Shown piece after piece: positions 26,103 through 35,687 of a DNA stretch of 64,000 nt. The first letter of the stretch is position 1. Every line of letters begins with the position of its first letter. The stretch comes from Streptomyces sp. 3214.6. Lineage in GTDB: Bacteria; Actinomycetota; Actinomycetes; Streptomycetales; Streptomycetaceae. Both the position numbers and the translations under genes were made by a program. The stretch covers positions 62,001 to 126,000 of the forward strand of contig NZ_LT670819.1 of NCBI RefSeq assembly GCF_900129855.1. The letters run 5' to 3'. The notes below the pieces were generated by a model. The model had not been told where the DNA came from. It did no database searches and worked only from the letters and a program-made list of their open reading frames with translations.

Positions 26103-26734
26103 GGCGTCACGCTCCTGTCCGCCGGGACGGAGACGGCCGGAAGGGGCCGCTCGGGCCGCCAGTCCTCCAGCGGGGCCCGGGAGGTGTTGAGCACCGAGGC
26201 CAGGAGGCGGTACGTACCGGCGAGCGCCAGCAGCTCCAGCACCTGTGCCTCGTCGTACGTCCGCCGCAGTCGACGCCATGTGGCGTCGCTGATGGCGGAG
26301 TCGTCGCAGATCTCGTCGACGGCGGTGAGCAGCGCGACCTCGTGCGGGCTCCAGTCGGCGCCGGCCGGGTCCTCTGCGGTGCGGAGTACCTCCGCCTCCG
26401 TGACCCCCACGGTCTGCGCCATCTCGTAGTGGTGGGACCACTCGTAACCGGACCGGCTGCGCAGCGCGGTGCGCAGCGTCACCAGCTCTCGGTCCCGGTG
26501 GGGCAGCCTGCCCTCGTTGACCATTCGCGAGAGCGGGTAGAAGGCGACGGCCAGGCTCGGATGGTGTGCGAAGATCCGCGTGAGGTTGAGTGTGTCGGGG
26601 ATGTCCTTCAGCTGGGGCGGGAGTCCGTTCGCCTGCTTTTTCGTGGTGTCCGCCGCCCAGACTTCGCGGACCTCGGGGTCCCATTCTGCGACCGGCAGCA
26701 GTTCGATCCTGGGCGGTGACGCCTGTTCTGACAC
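26099..26734 (-). CDS. carboxymuconolactone decarboxylase (CMD)/AhpD-like protein
   Basis: The 211-residue all-helical protein contains the CMD/AhpD-like core FYPLSRMVNEGRLPHRDRELVTLRTA, then GYEWSHHYEMAQTVG. The redox CxxC of AhpD is absent; the position holds YEWSHH, as in catabolic CMD proteins. It is translationally coupled to the dehydrogenase downstream and lies 37 nt after the CoA-transferase gene. The role is uncertain. Confidence 0.82.
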   Translation of the reverse strand: MSEQASPPRIELLPVAEWDPEVREVWAADTTKKQANGLPPQLKDIPDTLNLTRIFAHHPSLAVAFYPLSRMVNEGRLPHRDRELVTLRTALRSRSGYEWSHHYEMAQTVGVTEAEVLRTAEDPAGADWSPHEVALLTAVDEICDDSAISDATWRRLRRTYDEAQVLELLALAGTYRLLASVLNTSRAPLEDWRPERPLPAVSVPADRSVTP

Positions 26735-26771
26735 GGTGATGTCTCCAGAGGGATGAGCGAGGGGCGACGGG

Positions 26772-28283
26772 TCAGCCGAACGTGGGCAGCCACTCGGGGC
26801 GGCAGGCGCCGCGGGGCAGCAGGACGTGCCGGTAGGAGCCGGGAGTCTCGCTCATCCGCATCGGGTCGACCACGCCCTGGTAGCGGCCGAGCGGAGTGTC
26901 GGCGGTGAAGAGCTCCGGTGTGAGAAAGGAGTGTGTCTCGCTGCTGCCGGCTGTCTCGCGGGCGTACTCCTTGTCGAACAGGCCCAGACTCTGCTGCCAC
27001 AGCGCCGTGCGGGTCAGGGAGACGTGCACCCGGTAGCTGCCGCCCTCGCGGGCGCGGCGTACCAGAGCGGCGGTGATGCCGACGGCCAGCAGCCAGGCCG
27101 TCATGTTGTCGTTGATGATGGTGATCGGGGTGTACTCGGGCCGCCCGTTCTCGCCCTCGCGGTGGTAGATGCCGGTAACGGCACCGGCTGCCACGTCGAA
27201 CCCGGGCCGCTGGGCCCAGGGTCCCGTACGGCCGTAGGCGGAGACGGTGCCGTAGATGATGCCGGGACGCAGCTCGGCGGCCTCCTCCGCGGAGAGCCCG
27301 ATGTTTTCGAGGTAGCCGGGGCGGCGGTTGGCGTAGAAGACGTCGGCGCCGGACAGCAGCGTACGGATCCGTGCCGCGTCCTCCGCTTCTTTCGGGTCCA
27401 GGATCGTGGAGCGCACGCCGACCTGGCCGTCGATGTACCAGTTCTCGACCTCGGTCTGGTGCGGGCGCCAGATGTTCAGCACGTCGGCGCCGTGCAGCGC
27501 GAGGGCTCGACCGGCGCTGGGTCCGGCCAGGGCGGCGGCCATGCCGAGGGCGCGGATGCCGTCCAGGGGCTGGGTGCCGCCGTACGGCAGCGGTTCGGGG
27601 GCACTGTCACCGATTTTGGTGATCTCGATCAGCGGGGTGGCGGCGAGCGCCTCCGTGTAGTGGGCCTCGCGCATCATCTCCTCAGTGCTGCGCAGCATCG
27701 GGATGACGACACCGGCCTCCGCGGCGGCCTCCTCCAGATCGCGTGCCTTCCAGCGGGCCACCGCTGCGGCGACTCCGGCCTGATCCAGCGGGCAGTTCAG
27801 CAGCCTGGTGGTGGCGATCCCCAGGCCGGGGTAGGGGTTGGCCAGCAAGACATACCGGCCGTCCTGGGCCTCGTGGAAGCCGCAGACCGCCTCGAAGCCG
27901 CCCAGTCCGCCCGCGTTCGCCACACCGTTCAGCCTGAGCCAGCGGTCCTCGGCGAATGCGGCCATGCGGCGCGGGGCGACGCGCAGGTCGACCTCGATGT
28001 CCTGCGGGCGCCCGCCCCGCAACTGCCACAGTTTCGCCAGCACGACGGCCCGCGCAGCGAGCGGGATGCCGCAGGCGGCGCCCCAACGCACCGGGCTGGG
28101 GAGGACGGGGTCGGCGCCCCGGAAGGTCACCGTGCCACCCGCGTCCGCGGCGCTCAGTCCGACACCGGCGAGCACCTCCTCCAGTTCCGCGTGCACGTTG
28201 AACTCGTCGTTGGTCGCCGGATGCGCCAGCACGGACTCCAGCTTCTCCGTGAGACTTACGACGGAAGGCGCGACAGAAAGCAT
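26772..28283 (-). CDS. class III CoA-transferase (CaiB/BaiF family), unusual domain order
   Basis: The 503-residue protein contains the family's N-terminal hallmark (PLDGIRALGMAAALAGPSAGR... LHGADVLNIWRP) only from about residue 260. The segment before it (GFHEAQDGRYVLL and a helical region) resembles what normally lies near the C-terminus. The likely active-site Asp is in IINDNMTA. It should move CoA between carboxylic acids. AAGGGG lies about 7 nt before the ATG at 28283. It is the first gene of the operon, divergent from a LysR regulator. Confidence 0.82.
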   Translation of the reverse strand: MLSVAPSVVSLTEKLESVLAHPATNDEFNVHAELEEVLAGVGLSAADAGGTVTFRGADPVLPSPVRWGAACGIPLAARAVVLAKLWQLRGGRPQDIEVDLRVAPRRMAAFAEDRWLRLNGVANAGGLGGFEAVCGFHEAQDGRYVLLANPYPGLGIATTRLLNCPLDQAGVAAAVARWKARDLEEAAAEAGVVIPMLRSTEEMMREAHYTEALAATPLIEITKIGDSAPEPLPYGGTQPLDGIRALGMAAALAGPSAGRALALHGADVLNIWRPHQTEVENWYIDGQVGVRSTILDPKEAEDAARIRTLLSGADVFYANRRPGYLENIGLSAEEAAELRPGIIYGTVSAYGRTGPWAQRPGFDVAAGAVTGIYHREGENGRPEYTPITIINDNMTAWLLAVGITAALVRRAREGGSYRVHVSLTRTALWQQSLGLFDKEYARETAGSSETHSFLTPELFTADTPLGRYQGVVDPMRMSETPGSYRHVLLPRGACRPEWLPTFG

Positions 28284-28533
28284 CGAATTGCCCCTTTCCG
28301 CACGGCATGTGGGTGCCGTGCATGGGCGAAGAGAACGAATGGGCGGGTGGTGTGCACGGAGCGCGCTTTGTCCCGGCATCCTTCGGTACGACGGCTGTGG
28401 GCCGCGTGCTCGTCGCAGCCGTTTGACGTCGCTTTTCACGCTAGGGCCAGACCCGGCACGGGTCCACGTCCGATCCGCGGACGTGACTGCGACCGCAGCG
28501 GACGCACCACCGCAGGAGCGGTACGGTGCGCGG

Positions 28534-29460
28534 GTGGACATGTGGCACCTGCGTTACTTCATCGCCGTGGCCGAGGAACTCAACTTCACGCGCGCGGCAC
28601 AGCGTCTGAGCATGTCAAGCTCGCCACTGAGCCGTCGCATACAGGACCTGGAGAAGGCACTCGGGCAGCAACTGTTCCTGCGCGACCGCCGCACCACGGC
28701 CCTCACTCCGGCCGGTGAGGCCCTGCTTCCGCTGGCCCGCGACGTCGTCGCCCGCTTCGACGCCATCCACTCCGCGCTGGCCTCGGCGGTACGCGGTCCG
28801 TCCAGCACCGCCACGCTGGGCATCGGCGGTGAGATACCCGCTGCGATCCGCACCAGGGTTCTGGACACCATGCATACCGCGGTCCCGGGCATGGAGATCG
28901 ATATCCGTCCCGGGGCCGCCCGCTACCTGTTGAACGCGCTGCTCGCCGGAGAGCTGGACATGGCTCTGGTGAGTGGCCCCGTCGTGGATCCGGGCTTGAG
29001 CACACACCCGGTCAGCCGCCGTCCCCTTGGAATCGTCGTGGCGGCGGGAGCCGGATTCGACGGACGCGTATCTGTCCGTCTGGAGGAGTTGGCCCCGCTG
29101 GCCTTCGCCATGTACGGAAGGGACGACTCCCCGACACTGCTGAAACACTTCGATGCCCTCATGCACGACGCCGGAGTGCACCGGCGCGTGACCGTCGAGA
29201 GCACCATCGGCCTCCCCCATGTCGTCTCCACCGGCCACGCCTTCACCATCATCGCCCTCGACGAAACCGGCGTCGTCAAGCGAATCTTCGAAGATGAACA
29301 GGTGCTCTGCCTGCCCATCGACGGTACCCACTTGGAACTGACGACCGTGGCCGCCTGGCGGCGCGACCGGCAGAAGCCGGGCGACCCTGTCGCCGGCCTC
29401 GCAGACGCCGTGACCGGGCTTGCTCTACCGGCACCGACGGCACAGCCGTCCTACGGCTGA
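28534..29460 (+). CDS. LysR-family transcriptional regulator
   Basis: The N-terminal LysR helix-turn-helix reads HLRYFIAVAEELNFTRAAQRLSMSSSPLSRRIQDLEKALG and is followed by a substrate-binding domain, 308 residues in all. I chose the GTG at 28534 because it gives V-D-M-W-H-L-R-Y-F, aligning with the common M-E-L-R-H-L-R-Y-F start; the ATG at 28540 is the alternative. It is divergent from the CoA-transferase operon, the usual arrangement for a LysR activator and its target. Inducer unknown. Confidence 0.88.
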   Translation: MDMWHLRYFIAVAEELNFTRAAQRLSMSSSPLSRRIQDLEKALGQQLFLRDRRTTALTPAGEALLPLARDVVARFDAIHSALASAVRGPSSTATLGIGGEIPAAIRTRVLDTMHTAVPGMEIDIRPGAARYLLNALLAGELDMALVSGPVVDPGLSTHPVSRRPLGIVVAAGAGFDGRVSVRLEELAPLAFAMYGRDDSPTLLKHFDALMHDAGVHRRVTVESTIGLPHVVSTGHAFTIIALDETGVVKRIFEDEQVLCLPIDGTHLELTTVAAWRRDRQKPGDPVAGLADAVTGLALPAPTAQPSYG

Positions 29461-29611
29461 CGCTGGAGTGTGTTTTCACGAGCGGCGGGATTCGGCGACG
29501 ACTTGTTGCCTGCTCTCCGTAGCGGCCTCGCGCAGCCGTCGGCGCACCTCGGCGCTGATGTCTTGCCCCGATACTTCGCCGTAGAAGGCCTCTGCCGAAC
29601 AGGGTCGGACC

Positions 29612-29802
29612 GCTTCTGGCCGGACTGCCAGAAGCCCAACTCGGGCCGCTGGTATAGAAGTTGCCGGTGCCTACGGTGACCAGGGGTCAGGTCAGGGCGG
29701 CTTTTCGACGGTGTCCAGGGCCGTCTGACGTGCTTCGCCGGAGAGCTCCGCCAAGGGGATCCGGCGGGCGGGCGCGTGGGGGATGGCGCGCCCGCCCGCC
29801 GG
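29612..29802. terminator. hairpins in the gap between convergent LysR and beta-oxidation operons
   Basis: GCTTCTGGC (29612-29620) pairs with GCCAGAAGC (29627-29635). CCGGCGGGCGGGCGCG (29761-29776) pairs perfectly with 29787-29802, a 16-bp stem directly after the stop codon at 29805 of the left-pointing operon. The rest of the 344-bp gap (29461-29804) shows no recognisable gene. Confidence 0.7.
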
Positions 29803-29804
29803 GC

Positions 29805-30599
29805 TCAGCGGCCGACGAACTCGGCCGTCGTGCGGTTGAGGAAGGATTCGATGCCGATGCGGGCGTCCTCGCTGGCGAACAGCTTGAGGACGGTAGGCAC
29901 CAGCTTCGCCTCCGCTGCCTCCTCGCTCTCCCGCTGGGCGAGCCGGGCGTTGCCCAGGGTGGCCCGTACGCCCAGGGGCGCCTGGCGGGCGATCAGCTGG
30001 GCGATGGCGATGGCCCGTTCCACGTGGGTGCCGTCCGGCACGACTTCCTGCACGATGCCGATGCGCAGCGCCTCGGCGGCGTCGAACTGTTCCGCCGTGA
30101 GCATCCAGCGCATCGCGTTGCCCCAGCCCGCGGCCTTCGGGAAGCGCAGCGTGGCGCCGCCGAAGGGGAAGATGCCGCGGCTGACCTCCAGTTGGGCGAA
30201 GGTGGCCGACTCTTCGGCGACCGCGATGTCGGCGGCCAGCATGAGCTCGATCCCCAGTGTCAGACAGGAGCCGTTGATCGCGGCCACCAGTGGCTTGGAC
30301 AGCTGGCGTCCCTGCACCTGCCAGGGGTTGATGCCGCCCTCGGGGACGAGGTTGGTGCCCTTCTGCAGCTCGGGGCCGACGCTGGCCAGGTCGAGGCCGG
30401 AGGTGAACTGCTTGCCCTCCCCGTACAGGACGCCGGCGCGCAGCGAGTCGTCCGTGTCGAGGACTCCGTAGGCCGTGGCCAGCTCGCGCAGCATGGTGGT
30501 GTCGAAGGCGTTGCGCTTGTGCGGCCGGTTGAGGCCGATGACCAGCACCGTTCCTTCGCGTCGCACGTTGAGTGTCTTGTAGGAGGTGTCGCTCGTCAT
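29805..30599 (-). CDS. enoyl-CoA hydratase/isomerase (crotonase), last gene of the beta-oxidation operon
   Basis: The 264-residue crotonase has NRPHKRNAFD, GEGKQFTSGLDL and INGSCLTLGIELMLAADIAVA, the two oxyanion-hole loops, and EVSRGIFPFGG. It should hydrate or isomerise an enoyl-CoA in the degradation pathway encoded upstream. It lies 36 nt after the MaoC-like gene and is followed at once by a strong hairpin. Confidence 0.88.
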   Translation of the reverse strand: MTSDTSYKTLNVRREGTVLVIGLNRPHKRNAFDTTMLRELATAYGVLDTDDSLRAGVLYGEGKQFTSGLDLASVGPELQKGTNLVPEGGINPWQVQGRQLSKPLVAAINGSCLTLGIELMLAADIAVAEESATFAQLEVSRGIFPFGGATLRFPKAAGWGNAMRWMLTAEQFDAAEALRIGIVQEVVPDGTHVERAIAIAQLIARQAPLGVRATLGNARLAQRESEEAAEAKLVPTVLKLFASEDARIGIESFLNRTTAEFVGR

Positions 30600-30635
30600 G
30601 GAGGACCTTTCCTTTCTCTCAGGTGCGGGTGCGGG

Positions 30636-31097
30636 TCACTCGAACAGGACGGAGACGACCTCGGCGACGCAGACCGGTTTGTCTCCGCCCTGGCGTTCGA
30701 CGGTGACGCGGAAGACGGCCTGGGCTCCCTGCGGGCGGCGGCTGAGTTCCAGCAGTTCCACCGCACCGCGCACCTGGGAGTCGACCGGGGTGGGGGCGGG
30801 GTAACGCACCTTGTTGCTGCCGTAGTTGATCGCGGCGGTCAGGCCCTCAGTCTTCGTGACCTCGGACATGAGCATGGGCACGAGGGACAGCACCAGGTAG
30901 CCGTGGGCGATCGTGGTGCCGTAGGGGCCCTTGGCGGCCTTCTCGGGGTCGATGTGGATCCACTGGTGGTCGCCGGTGACGTCGGCGAAGCGGTCGATGT
31001 CGTCCTGGGTGATGGTGTGCCATTCGCTGTGGCCGAGCAGGGTGCCGACGGCCTTCTCGATCTCGTCGAGTCCCTGGTAGGTCTTCACGGGTGCCAT
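30636..31097 (-). CDS. MaoC-like (R)-specific enoyl-CoA hydratase
   Basis: The 153-residue single hotdog-domain protein has the hydratase motif FADVTGDHQWIHIDPEKAA with its Asp/His catalytic pair, then GPYGTTIAHGYL. It is predicted to hydrate a trans-2-enoyl-CoA to the (R)-3-hydroxyacyl-CoA. It lies 15 nt after the FabG-like gene, with which it would form a hydration/oxidation pair. Confidence 0.9.
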   Translation of the reverse strand: MAPVKTYQGLDEIEKAVGTLLGHSEWHTITQDDIDRFADVTGDHQWIHIDPEKAAKGPYGTTIAHGYLVLSLVPMLMSEVTKTEGLTAAINYGSNKVRYPAPTPVDSQVRGAVELLELSRRPQGAQAVFRVTVERQGGDKPVCVAEVVSVLFE

Positions 31098-31112
31098 GGG
31101 TGGGTGCCTCCT

Positions 31113-31874
31113 TCAGGCCTTGGGGCCGCCGGCGACGTACAGGACCTGGCCGCTGACGAAAGATGCGTCCTCACGGACGAAGAACGACACCGCGGCGGCG
31201 ACATCGGTGGGATCGCCCACGCGTCGCACGGGGATCTGCTCCGCGGCGAACTCTTTGAGGGCGTCGAAGGTCATGCCGACACGCTGGGCGGTCGCTGCCG
31301 TCATGTCGGTGGCGATGAACCCGGGGGCGATGGCGTTGACCGTGATGCCGAACTTGCCGAGTTCGATGGCGAGGGTCTTGGTGAAGCCCTGCAGACCGGC
31401 CTTGGCGGCGGAGTAGTTGGCCTGGCCGCGGTTGCCGAGCGCGGAGTCGCTGGAGAGGTTGACGATACGGCCCCAGCCGGCTTCGGTCATGTACTTCTGA
31501 GCGGCGCGGCTGATCAGGAACGATCCGCGCAGGTGCACGTTCATGACGGTGTCCCAGTCCGAGACACTCATCTTGAACAGCAGGTTGTCGCGCAGCACGC
31601 CGGCGTTGTTGACCGCCACGGTGGGGGCGCCCAGTTCGCCGGCGACCCGGGCGACGGCGCGCTCCACAGCCTGTTCGTCGGAGACGTCGGCGCCGACGGC
31701 GAGCGCCCTGCCTCCGGCGGCCTCGATGCGGGCGACGACCTGCTTGCAGGCGTCCTCGTCGAGGTCGAGCACGGCGACGGCCAGGCCGTCCGCGGCCAGC
31801 CGCTCGGCGACGGCGGCACCAATACCGCGGGCGGCCCCGGTGACGATGGCGGTGCGGGGAGTTGAAGCAGTCAT
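31113..31874 (-). CDS. FabG-like 3-oxoacyl reductase / hydroxyacyl-CoA dehydrogenase (SDR)
   Basis: The 253-residue classical SDR has TGAARGIG, NNAGV, a catalytic Ser (LSSDSAL), YSAAKAG and a C-terminal GGPKA. It is FabG-type but in a beta-oxidation operon, where it would act as the 3-hydroxyacyl-CoA dehydrogenase. It is separated by 19 nt from the thiolase gene upstream and 15 nt from MaoC. Confidence 0.88.
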   Translation of the reverse strand: MTASTPRTAIVTGAARGIGAAVAERLAADGLAVAVLDLDEDACKQVVARIEAAGGRALAVGADVSDEQAVERAVARVAGELGAPTVAVNNAGVLRDNLLFKMSVSDWDTVMNVHLRGSFLISRAAQKYMTEAGWGRIVNLSSDSALGNRGQANYSAAKAGLQGFTKTLAIELGKFGITVNAIAPGFIATDMTAATAQRVGMTFDALKEFAAEQIPVRRVGDPTDVAAAVSFFVREDASFVSGQVLYVAGGPKA

Positions 31875-31893
31875 GGTTCGGGGGTGCTCCGTT

Positions 31894-33120
31894 TCAGCTC
31901 AGCCGCTCGATGATCAGGGCCATGCCCTGACCGCCGCCGACGCACATGGTTTCCAGGCCGAACTGCTTGTCGTGGAACTGGAGGGAGTTGATGAGGGTGC
32001 TGGTGATGCGGGCGCCCGTCATGCCGAAGGGGTGGCCGACCGCGATGGCGCCGCCGTTGACGTTCAACTTGTCGAAGTCGATGCCCAGCTCCCGCGCGGA
32101 GGGGATGACCTGGGCGGCGAAGGCCTCGTTGATCTCGACCAGGTCGATGTCGTCCATCGTCAGGCCGGCGTTCGCCAGGGCCCGGCGGGAGGCCTCGACC
32201 GGGCCCAGGCCCATGATCTCCGGGGACAGGCCGGTGACGCCGGTGGCGACGATGCGGGCCAGCGGAGTCAGGCCCAGCTCCGCGGCCTTGGTGTCGGACA
32301 TGATGACGAGGGCCGCGGCACCGTCGTTGAGCGGGCAGGCGTTGCCCGCGGTGACTGTGCCGTCGGGGCGGAAGACCGGCCTCAGGCCGGCGACCTTCTC
32401 GTACGTGGTGCCGGGGCGCGGCCCGTCGTCGTTGGTGACGACCTCGCCGTTCGGGAGGGTGACGGGCGTGATGTCCCGCTCCCAGAAGCCGTTGGCGATC
32501 CCTTTCTCGGCAAGGTTCTGGGAGCGGACCGCGAACTCGTCCTGCTCCTGGCGGCTGATGCCTTTGAGCTGGGCGACGTTCTCCGCGGTCTGGCCCATCT
32601 GGATGTAGACGTCGGGCAGGCTGCCGCCTTCGCGGGGGTCGTGCCAGGTATCGACGCCGGCTCCCGAGCGTGCCTCGGTGCGGGCGAGGGCGTCGGTGAA
32701 CTCCGGGCTGCGCACGTCGACGTCCGGCCAGCCGTCGGCGTAGCCGTTGAGGAACCGGCTGCAAGTCTCCACACCGGCCGATATGAACGCGTGGCCCTCG
32801 CCCGCCTTGATGGCGTGGAAGGCCATACGGGTGGTCTGCAGACTGGAGGAGCAGTATCGGTTGACGGTCGTGCCGGGCACGGAGTCGAGGCCGGCCAGGA
32901 CGGCGACGACCCGGGCCAGGTTGTTGCCGGCCTCACCGGCGGGCTGGCCGCAGCCGAGCATGAGGTCGTCGATGGTGTTCGGGTCCAGCTCGGGCACCTT
33001 CGCCAGCGCCGCCTGCAGCATCTGGACGGCCAGGTGGTCGGGCCTCATCTCGACGAGGGAGCCCTTGTTGGCCCGCCCGATGGGGGAACGGGCGGTGGAG
33101 ACGATGACTGCCTCAGCCAT
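31894..33120 (-). CDS. acetyl-CoA C-acyltransferase (thiolase)
   Basis: The 408-residue thiolase has the nucleophilic Cys in NRYCSSSLQ, the GQTAENVA region, NEAFA, VGHPFGMTGAR (catalytic His) and the C-terminal CVGGGQGMA (second Cys). All catalytic residues are present, so it should cleave 3-oxoacyl-CoA to acetyl-CoA and a shortened acyl-CoA. Its start overlaps the end of the metallo-hydrolase gene by 8 nt. Confidence 0.93.
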   Translation of the reverse strand: MAEAVIVSTARSPIGRANKGSLVEMRPDHLAVQMLQAALAKVPELDPNTIDDLMLGCGQPAGEAGNNLARVVAVLAGLDSVPGTTVNRYCSSSLQTTRMAFHAIKAGEGHAFISAGVETCSRFLNGYADGWPDVDVRSPEFTDALARTEARSGAGVDTWHDPREGGSLPDVYIQMGQTAENVAQLKGISRQEQDEFAVRSQNLAEKGIANGFWERDITPVTLPNGEVVTNDDGPRPGTTYEKVAGLRPVFRPDGTVTAGNACPLNDGAAALVIMSDTKAAELGLTPLARIVATGVTGLSPEIMGLGPVEASRRALANAGLTMDDIDLVEINEAFAAQVIPSARELGIDFDKLNVNGGAIAVGHPFGMTGARITSTLINSLQFHDKQFGLETMCVGGGQGMALIIERLS

Positions 33121-33961
33121 GGTTCGCCTTCTTTCGCTTCCACGCGGTCACGGCCGAGAGCACGAGCGCGCTGGGGTTGAGGTTGTCGGGGAAACGGGCC
33201 TGCACCCGGGCCACCAGGTCCCGGGAGTCGCTGCTGGCCGCCAGCTCCTCGATGAAGGCCTGGATGTAGTCACGGGTGTACTCGACGGTGGCCGTCAGGT
33301 CGTCGTCGCGCGCCTCCGGGCGCTTGTGTCCGGCGACCACGATCTCCGGCTCCAGAGCCGCGATCTTGTCGACGCTCTCGATCCACTTCGGCCACTCGTC
33401 GGGGCCGGAGGCGGCCAGGAAGGGGTTGACCCCGTTGTAGATGGCGTCTCCGGCCACGACTGCGCGGATCGAGGGCACCCAGAGGATGGTGGCCGGGGCC
33501 ACGTCGGCCTGGCCGACCTCGATCGCCTTCAGCTCCTCGCCGTCGAGAAGGATGGTGTCGCCGTCGAGGGGGTCGGGGATGGCGGTGTTGTCCAGGGCCT
33601 TGCCCTCGAACCATGCCCGCCACTGTTTGCGCTGCGCGTCGTTGGTGGCCGTGATCTCGGCGACGACGGATGGCAGGGCAACCGCCTTGGCCTGCGGGAA
33701 GCGAGCCAGCAGCCACTCCAGGCCGAAGTAGTGGTCGGCATGGGCGTGGGTGATGAAGATGGTGGTCAAGGTGCGGCCGGATGCTTCGATGCGGCGGGCC
33801 AGCTCGGCCACGTCGCTCTCTATGTACTGGGCGTCCACCAGGACCGCCTCGGTCGGCCCGTACAGGAGCGTCGACGTGGTGGGCGAGAACCAACCGCCGA
33901 CGGCATCGGGGAGCTTCTGCAGGGGGCTGGTGTACACGTCCACGGACAGCTTGGTGCTCAT
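33113..33961 (-). CDS. metallo-beta-lactamase-fold hydrolase
   Basis: The 282-residue protein has the metal-binding motif THAHADHYFG, a further ligand in VAGDAIYN and a last His in VAGHKRPE. Such enzymes hydrolyse thioesters, lactones or other esters. It overlaps both neighbours, with ATGA at 33958-33961 on the dehydrogenase side and 8 nt on the thiolase side, so it is fully integrated in the operon and may act as a CoA-ester hydrolase. The substrate is uncertain. Confidence 0.87.
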   Translation of the reverse strand: MSTKLSVDVYTSPLQKLPDAVGGWFSPTTSTLLYGPTEAVLVDAQYIESDVAELARRIEASGRTLTTIFITHAHADHYFGLEWLLARFPQAKAVALPSVVAEITATNDAQRKQWRAWFEGKALDNTAIPDPLDGDTILLDGEELKAIEVGQADVAPATILWVPSIRAVVAGDAIYNGVNPFLAASGPDEWPKWIESVDKIAALEPEIVVAGHKRPEARDDDLTATVEYTRDYIQAFIEELAASSDSRDLVARVQARFPDNLNPSALVLSAVTAWKRKKANHG

Positions 33962-35685
33962 ACGATCTCTCCGGCTTGGATGGCTTCGGTCAGCGAGGGG
34001 ATGCGGCTGAGGGAATGGGCGCCGTAGAAGTCGGCGTCCAGGATGCGGCGCGCGGTGTCCGGGTCCTGCGGGGATTCGAGGGCGGCGGTGAGGATGCGGG
34101 CGTGCATCCAGCCGCCGGCGAGCAGTCCCCACTGCTGGAGGTAGGGAACGCCGCCGGCGAGCATGTCGCGCGGGTTGTCCTTCGACTGGCGTACCAGGGC
34201 GGCTGTCGCCTCGCGGGAGGAGGCGATCGCGGTGTCGAGGCGGTCGGCGGTGCGCTGGGCGACCGGGTGGTCGTGGCGGCGCAGCGGTTCGAGGGACGTC
34301 TCGACCAGGGCGTAGGCCGCTTCTGCGGTGGCGCCACCGTCGCGGGCCAGTTTGCGGCGGGTGAGGTCGTTAGCCTGGATGGCGGTGGTGCCCTCGTAGA
34401 TGGGCAGGATCCGTACGTCGCGCAGGTGTTGGGCGGCGCCGGTCTCCTCGATGAAGCCCATGCCGCCGTGGACCTGGACGGCGTCGGAGGTGATCTGCAC
34501 GGAGTTCTCCGTGAGCCAGCCCTTGAGGATGGGGACGAAGAAGTCGGCGAGCTGGAACGCCTGTGCCGAGCGCTCGGCCCGGGCGAGGTCGAGCCAGGCC
34601 GTCACCTGGAGTTGCAGGGCGCGCATCGCGGTGATCGTGCTGCGCATGGACAGCAGCAGCCGTCGTACGTCCGGGTGTTCGGCGATCGGGGTCCCGGCCG
34701 GGTGGCCGGCCACCTTGCCCTGGATGCGCTCGGCGGCGTAGGCCACGGCGCGCTGGTAGGCACGGTCGGACACGCCCAGGCCTTGGGTGGCGACGCCGAC
34801 CCGGGCGACGTTCATCATCACGAACATCGCTTCCAGGCCGCGGTGCCGGTCCCCGACCAGCCAGCCGGTGGCCTCGTCGAAGTCGAGGACGCAGGTGGGG
34901 CTGGCGTGGATACCGAGCTTGTGTTCCAGGGAGACGGTGTGGACCGCGTTCCGCTCCCCCGGCGTGCCGTCCGCGTTCGGCAGGAACTTCGGCACCACGA
35001 ACAGCGAGAGGCCGCCAAGGCCCTCGGGTGCGCCCTCGGTGCGGGCCAGGACCAGGTGAACGATGTTCTCGGTGAGGTCGTGGTCACCCCAGGTGATGAA
35101 GATCTTCTGGCCCCTGACCGCCCAGCTGCCGTCCGGGCGCGGCCGCGCGGTGGTGCGGATGCCTCCCAGGTCGGTGCCGGACTGGGGCTCGGTGAGGTTC
35201 ATCGTGCCCGTCCACCGGCCCGATACCAGCGGCGGCAGATACACCTTCTTGAGCCGGTCGCTCGCGGCCGTGTAGATCGCGTAGGCCGCGCCGACGGACA
35301 GTCCGGGGCCGAGCGAGAACGCCATGTTCGCCGCTCCCCACACCTCGTTGACGGCGCTGGTCACCACGCCCGGCATGCCGTCGCCGCCTGCCTCGCGGGG
35401 CAGGCCGATAGCGGCCCAGCCGCCCTCGGTGAACGCCTTGTAGGCGTCGGTGAATCCGGGTGCCGTGGTGACCTTGCCGTCCGTCAGGGTGTTACCGGCC
35501 CGGTCGCCGACCGCGTTGAGAGGGTCGAGCACCTCGGAGGCCAACACTCCGGCGTGGCCGAGGATTTCGCGTACGTCGTCCAGGGCGACCTCGCCGCCGG
35601 TGGTGACGTCCAGGACGTGCTGGGCGTCGATGACGCGGCGCAGCAGGAAGTCGTACTCCGCTACGGGAGCCTTGTAGTCGGCCAT
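33958..35685 (-). CDS. acyl-CoA dehydrogenase, long form
   Basis: The 575-residue protein has the acyl-CoA dehydrogenase core: LTEPQSGTDLGGI, GQKIFITWGDHD, the C-terminal FAD domain with VQVHGGMGFIEE, and IYEGTTAIQANDL with the catalytic Glu. An extra C-terminal helical region (about 470-575) is typical of the long bacterial form. It performs the first oxidation step of acyl-CoA degradation and passes electrons to ETF. It starts 2 nt after the SDR stop codon. Confidence 0.92.
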   Translation of the reverse strand: MADYKAPVAEYDFLLRRVIDAQHVLDVTTGGEVALDDVREILGHAGVLASEVLDPLNAVGDRAGNTLTDGKVTTAPGFTDAYKAFTEGGWAAIGLPREAGGDGMPGVVTSAVNEVWGAANMAFSLGPGLSVGAAYAIYTAASDRLKKVYLPPLVSGRWTGTMNLTEPQSGTDLGGIRTTARPRPDGSWAVRGQKIFITWGDHDLTENIVHLVLARTEGAPEGLGGLSLFVVPKFLPNADGTPGERNAVHTVSLEHKLGIHASPTCVLDFDEATGWLVGDRHRGLEAMFVMMNVARVGVATQGLGVSDRAYQRAVAYAAERIQGKVAGHPAGTPIAEHPDVRRLLLSMRSTITAMRALQLQVTAWLDLARAERSAQAFQLADFFVPILKGWLTENSVQITSDAVQVHGGMGFIEETGAAQHLRDVRILPIYEGTTAIQANDLTRRKLARDGGATAEAAYALVETSLEPLRRHDHPVAQRTADRLDTAIASSREATAALVRQSKDNPRDMLAGGVPYLQQWGLLAGGWMHARILTAALESPQDPDTARRILDADFYGAHSLSRIPSLTEAIQAGEIV

Positions 35686-35687
35686 GG

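Noticed and set aside
29661..31865. A 734-codon open frame on the plus strand
   Set aside because: It lies opposite the crotonase, MaoC and FabG-like genes of the left-pointing operon, which all have clear motifs. The Gly/Asp/Val-rich translation is typical of an antisense frame.
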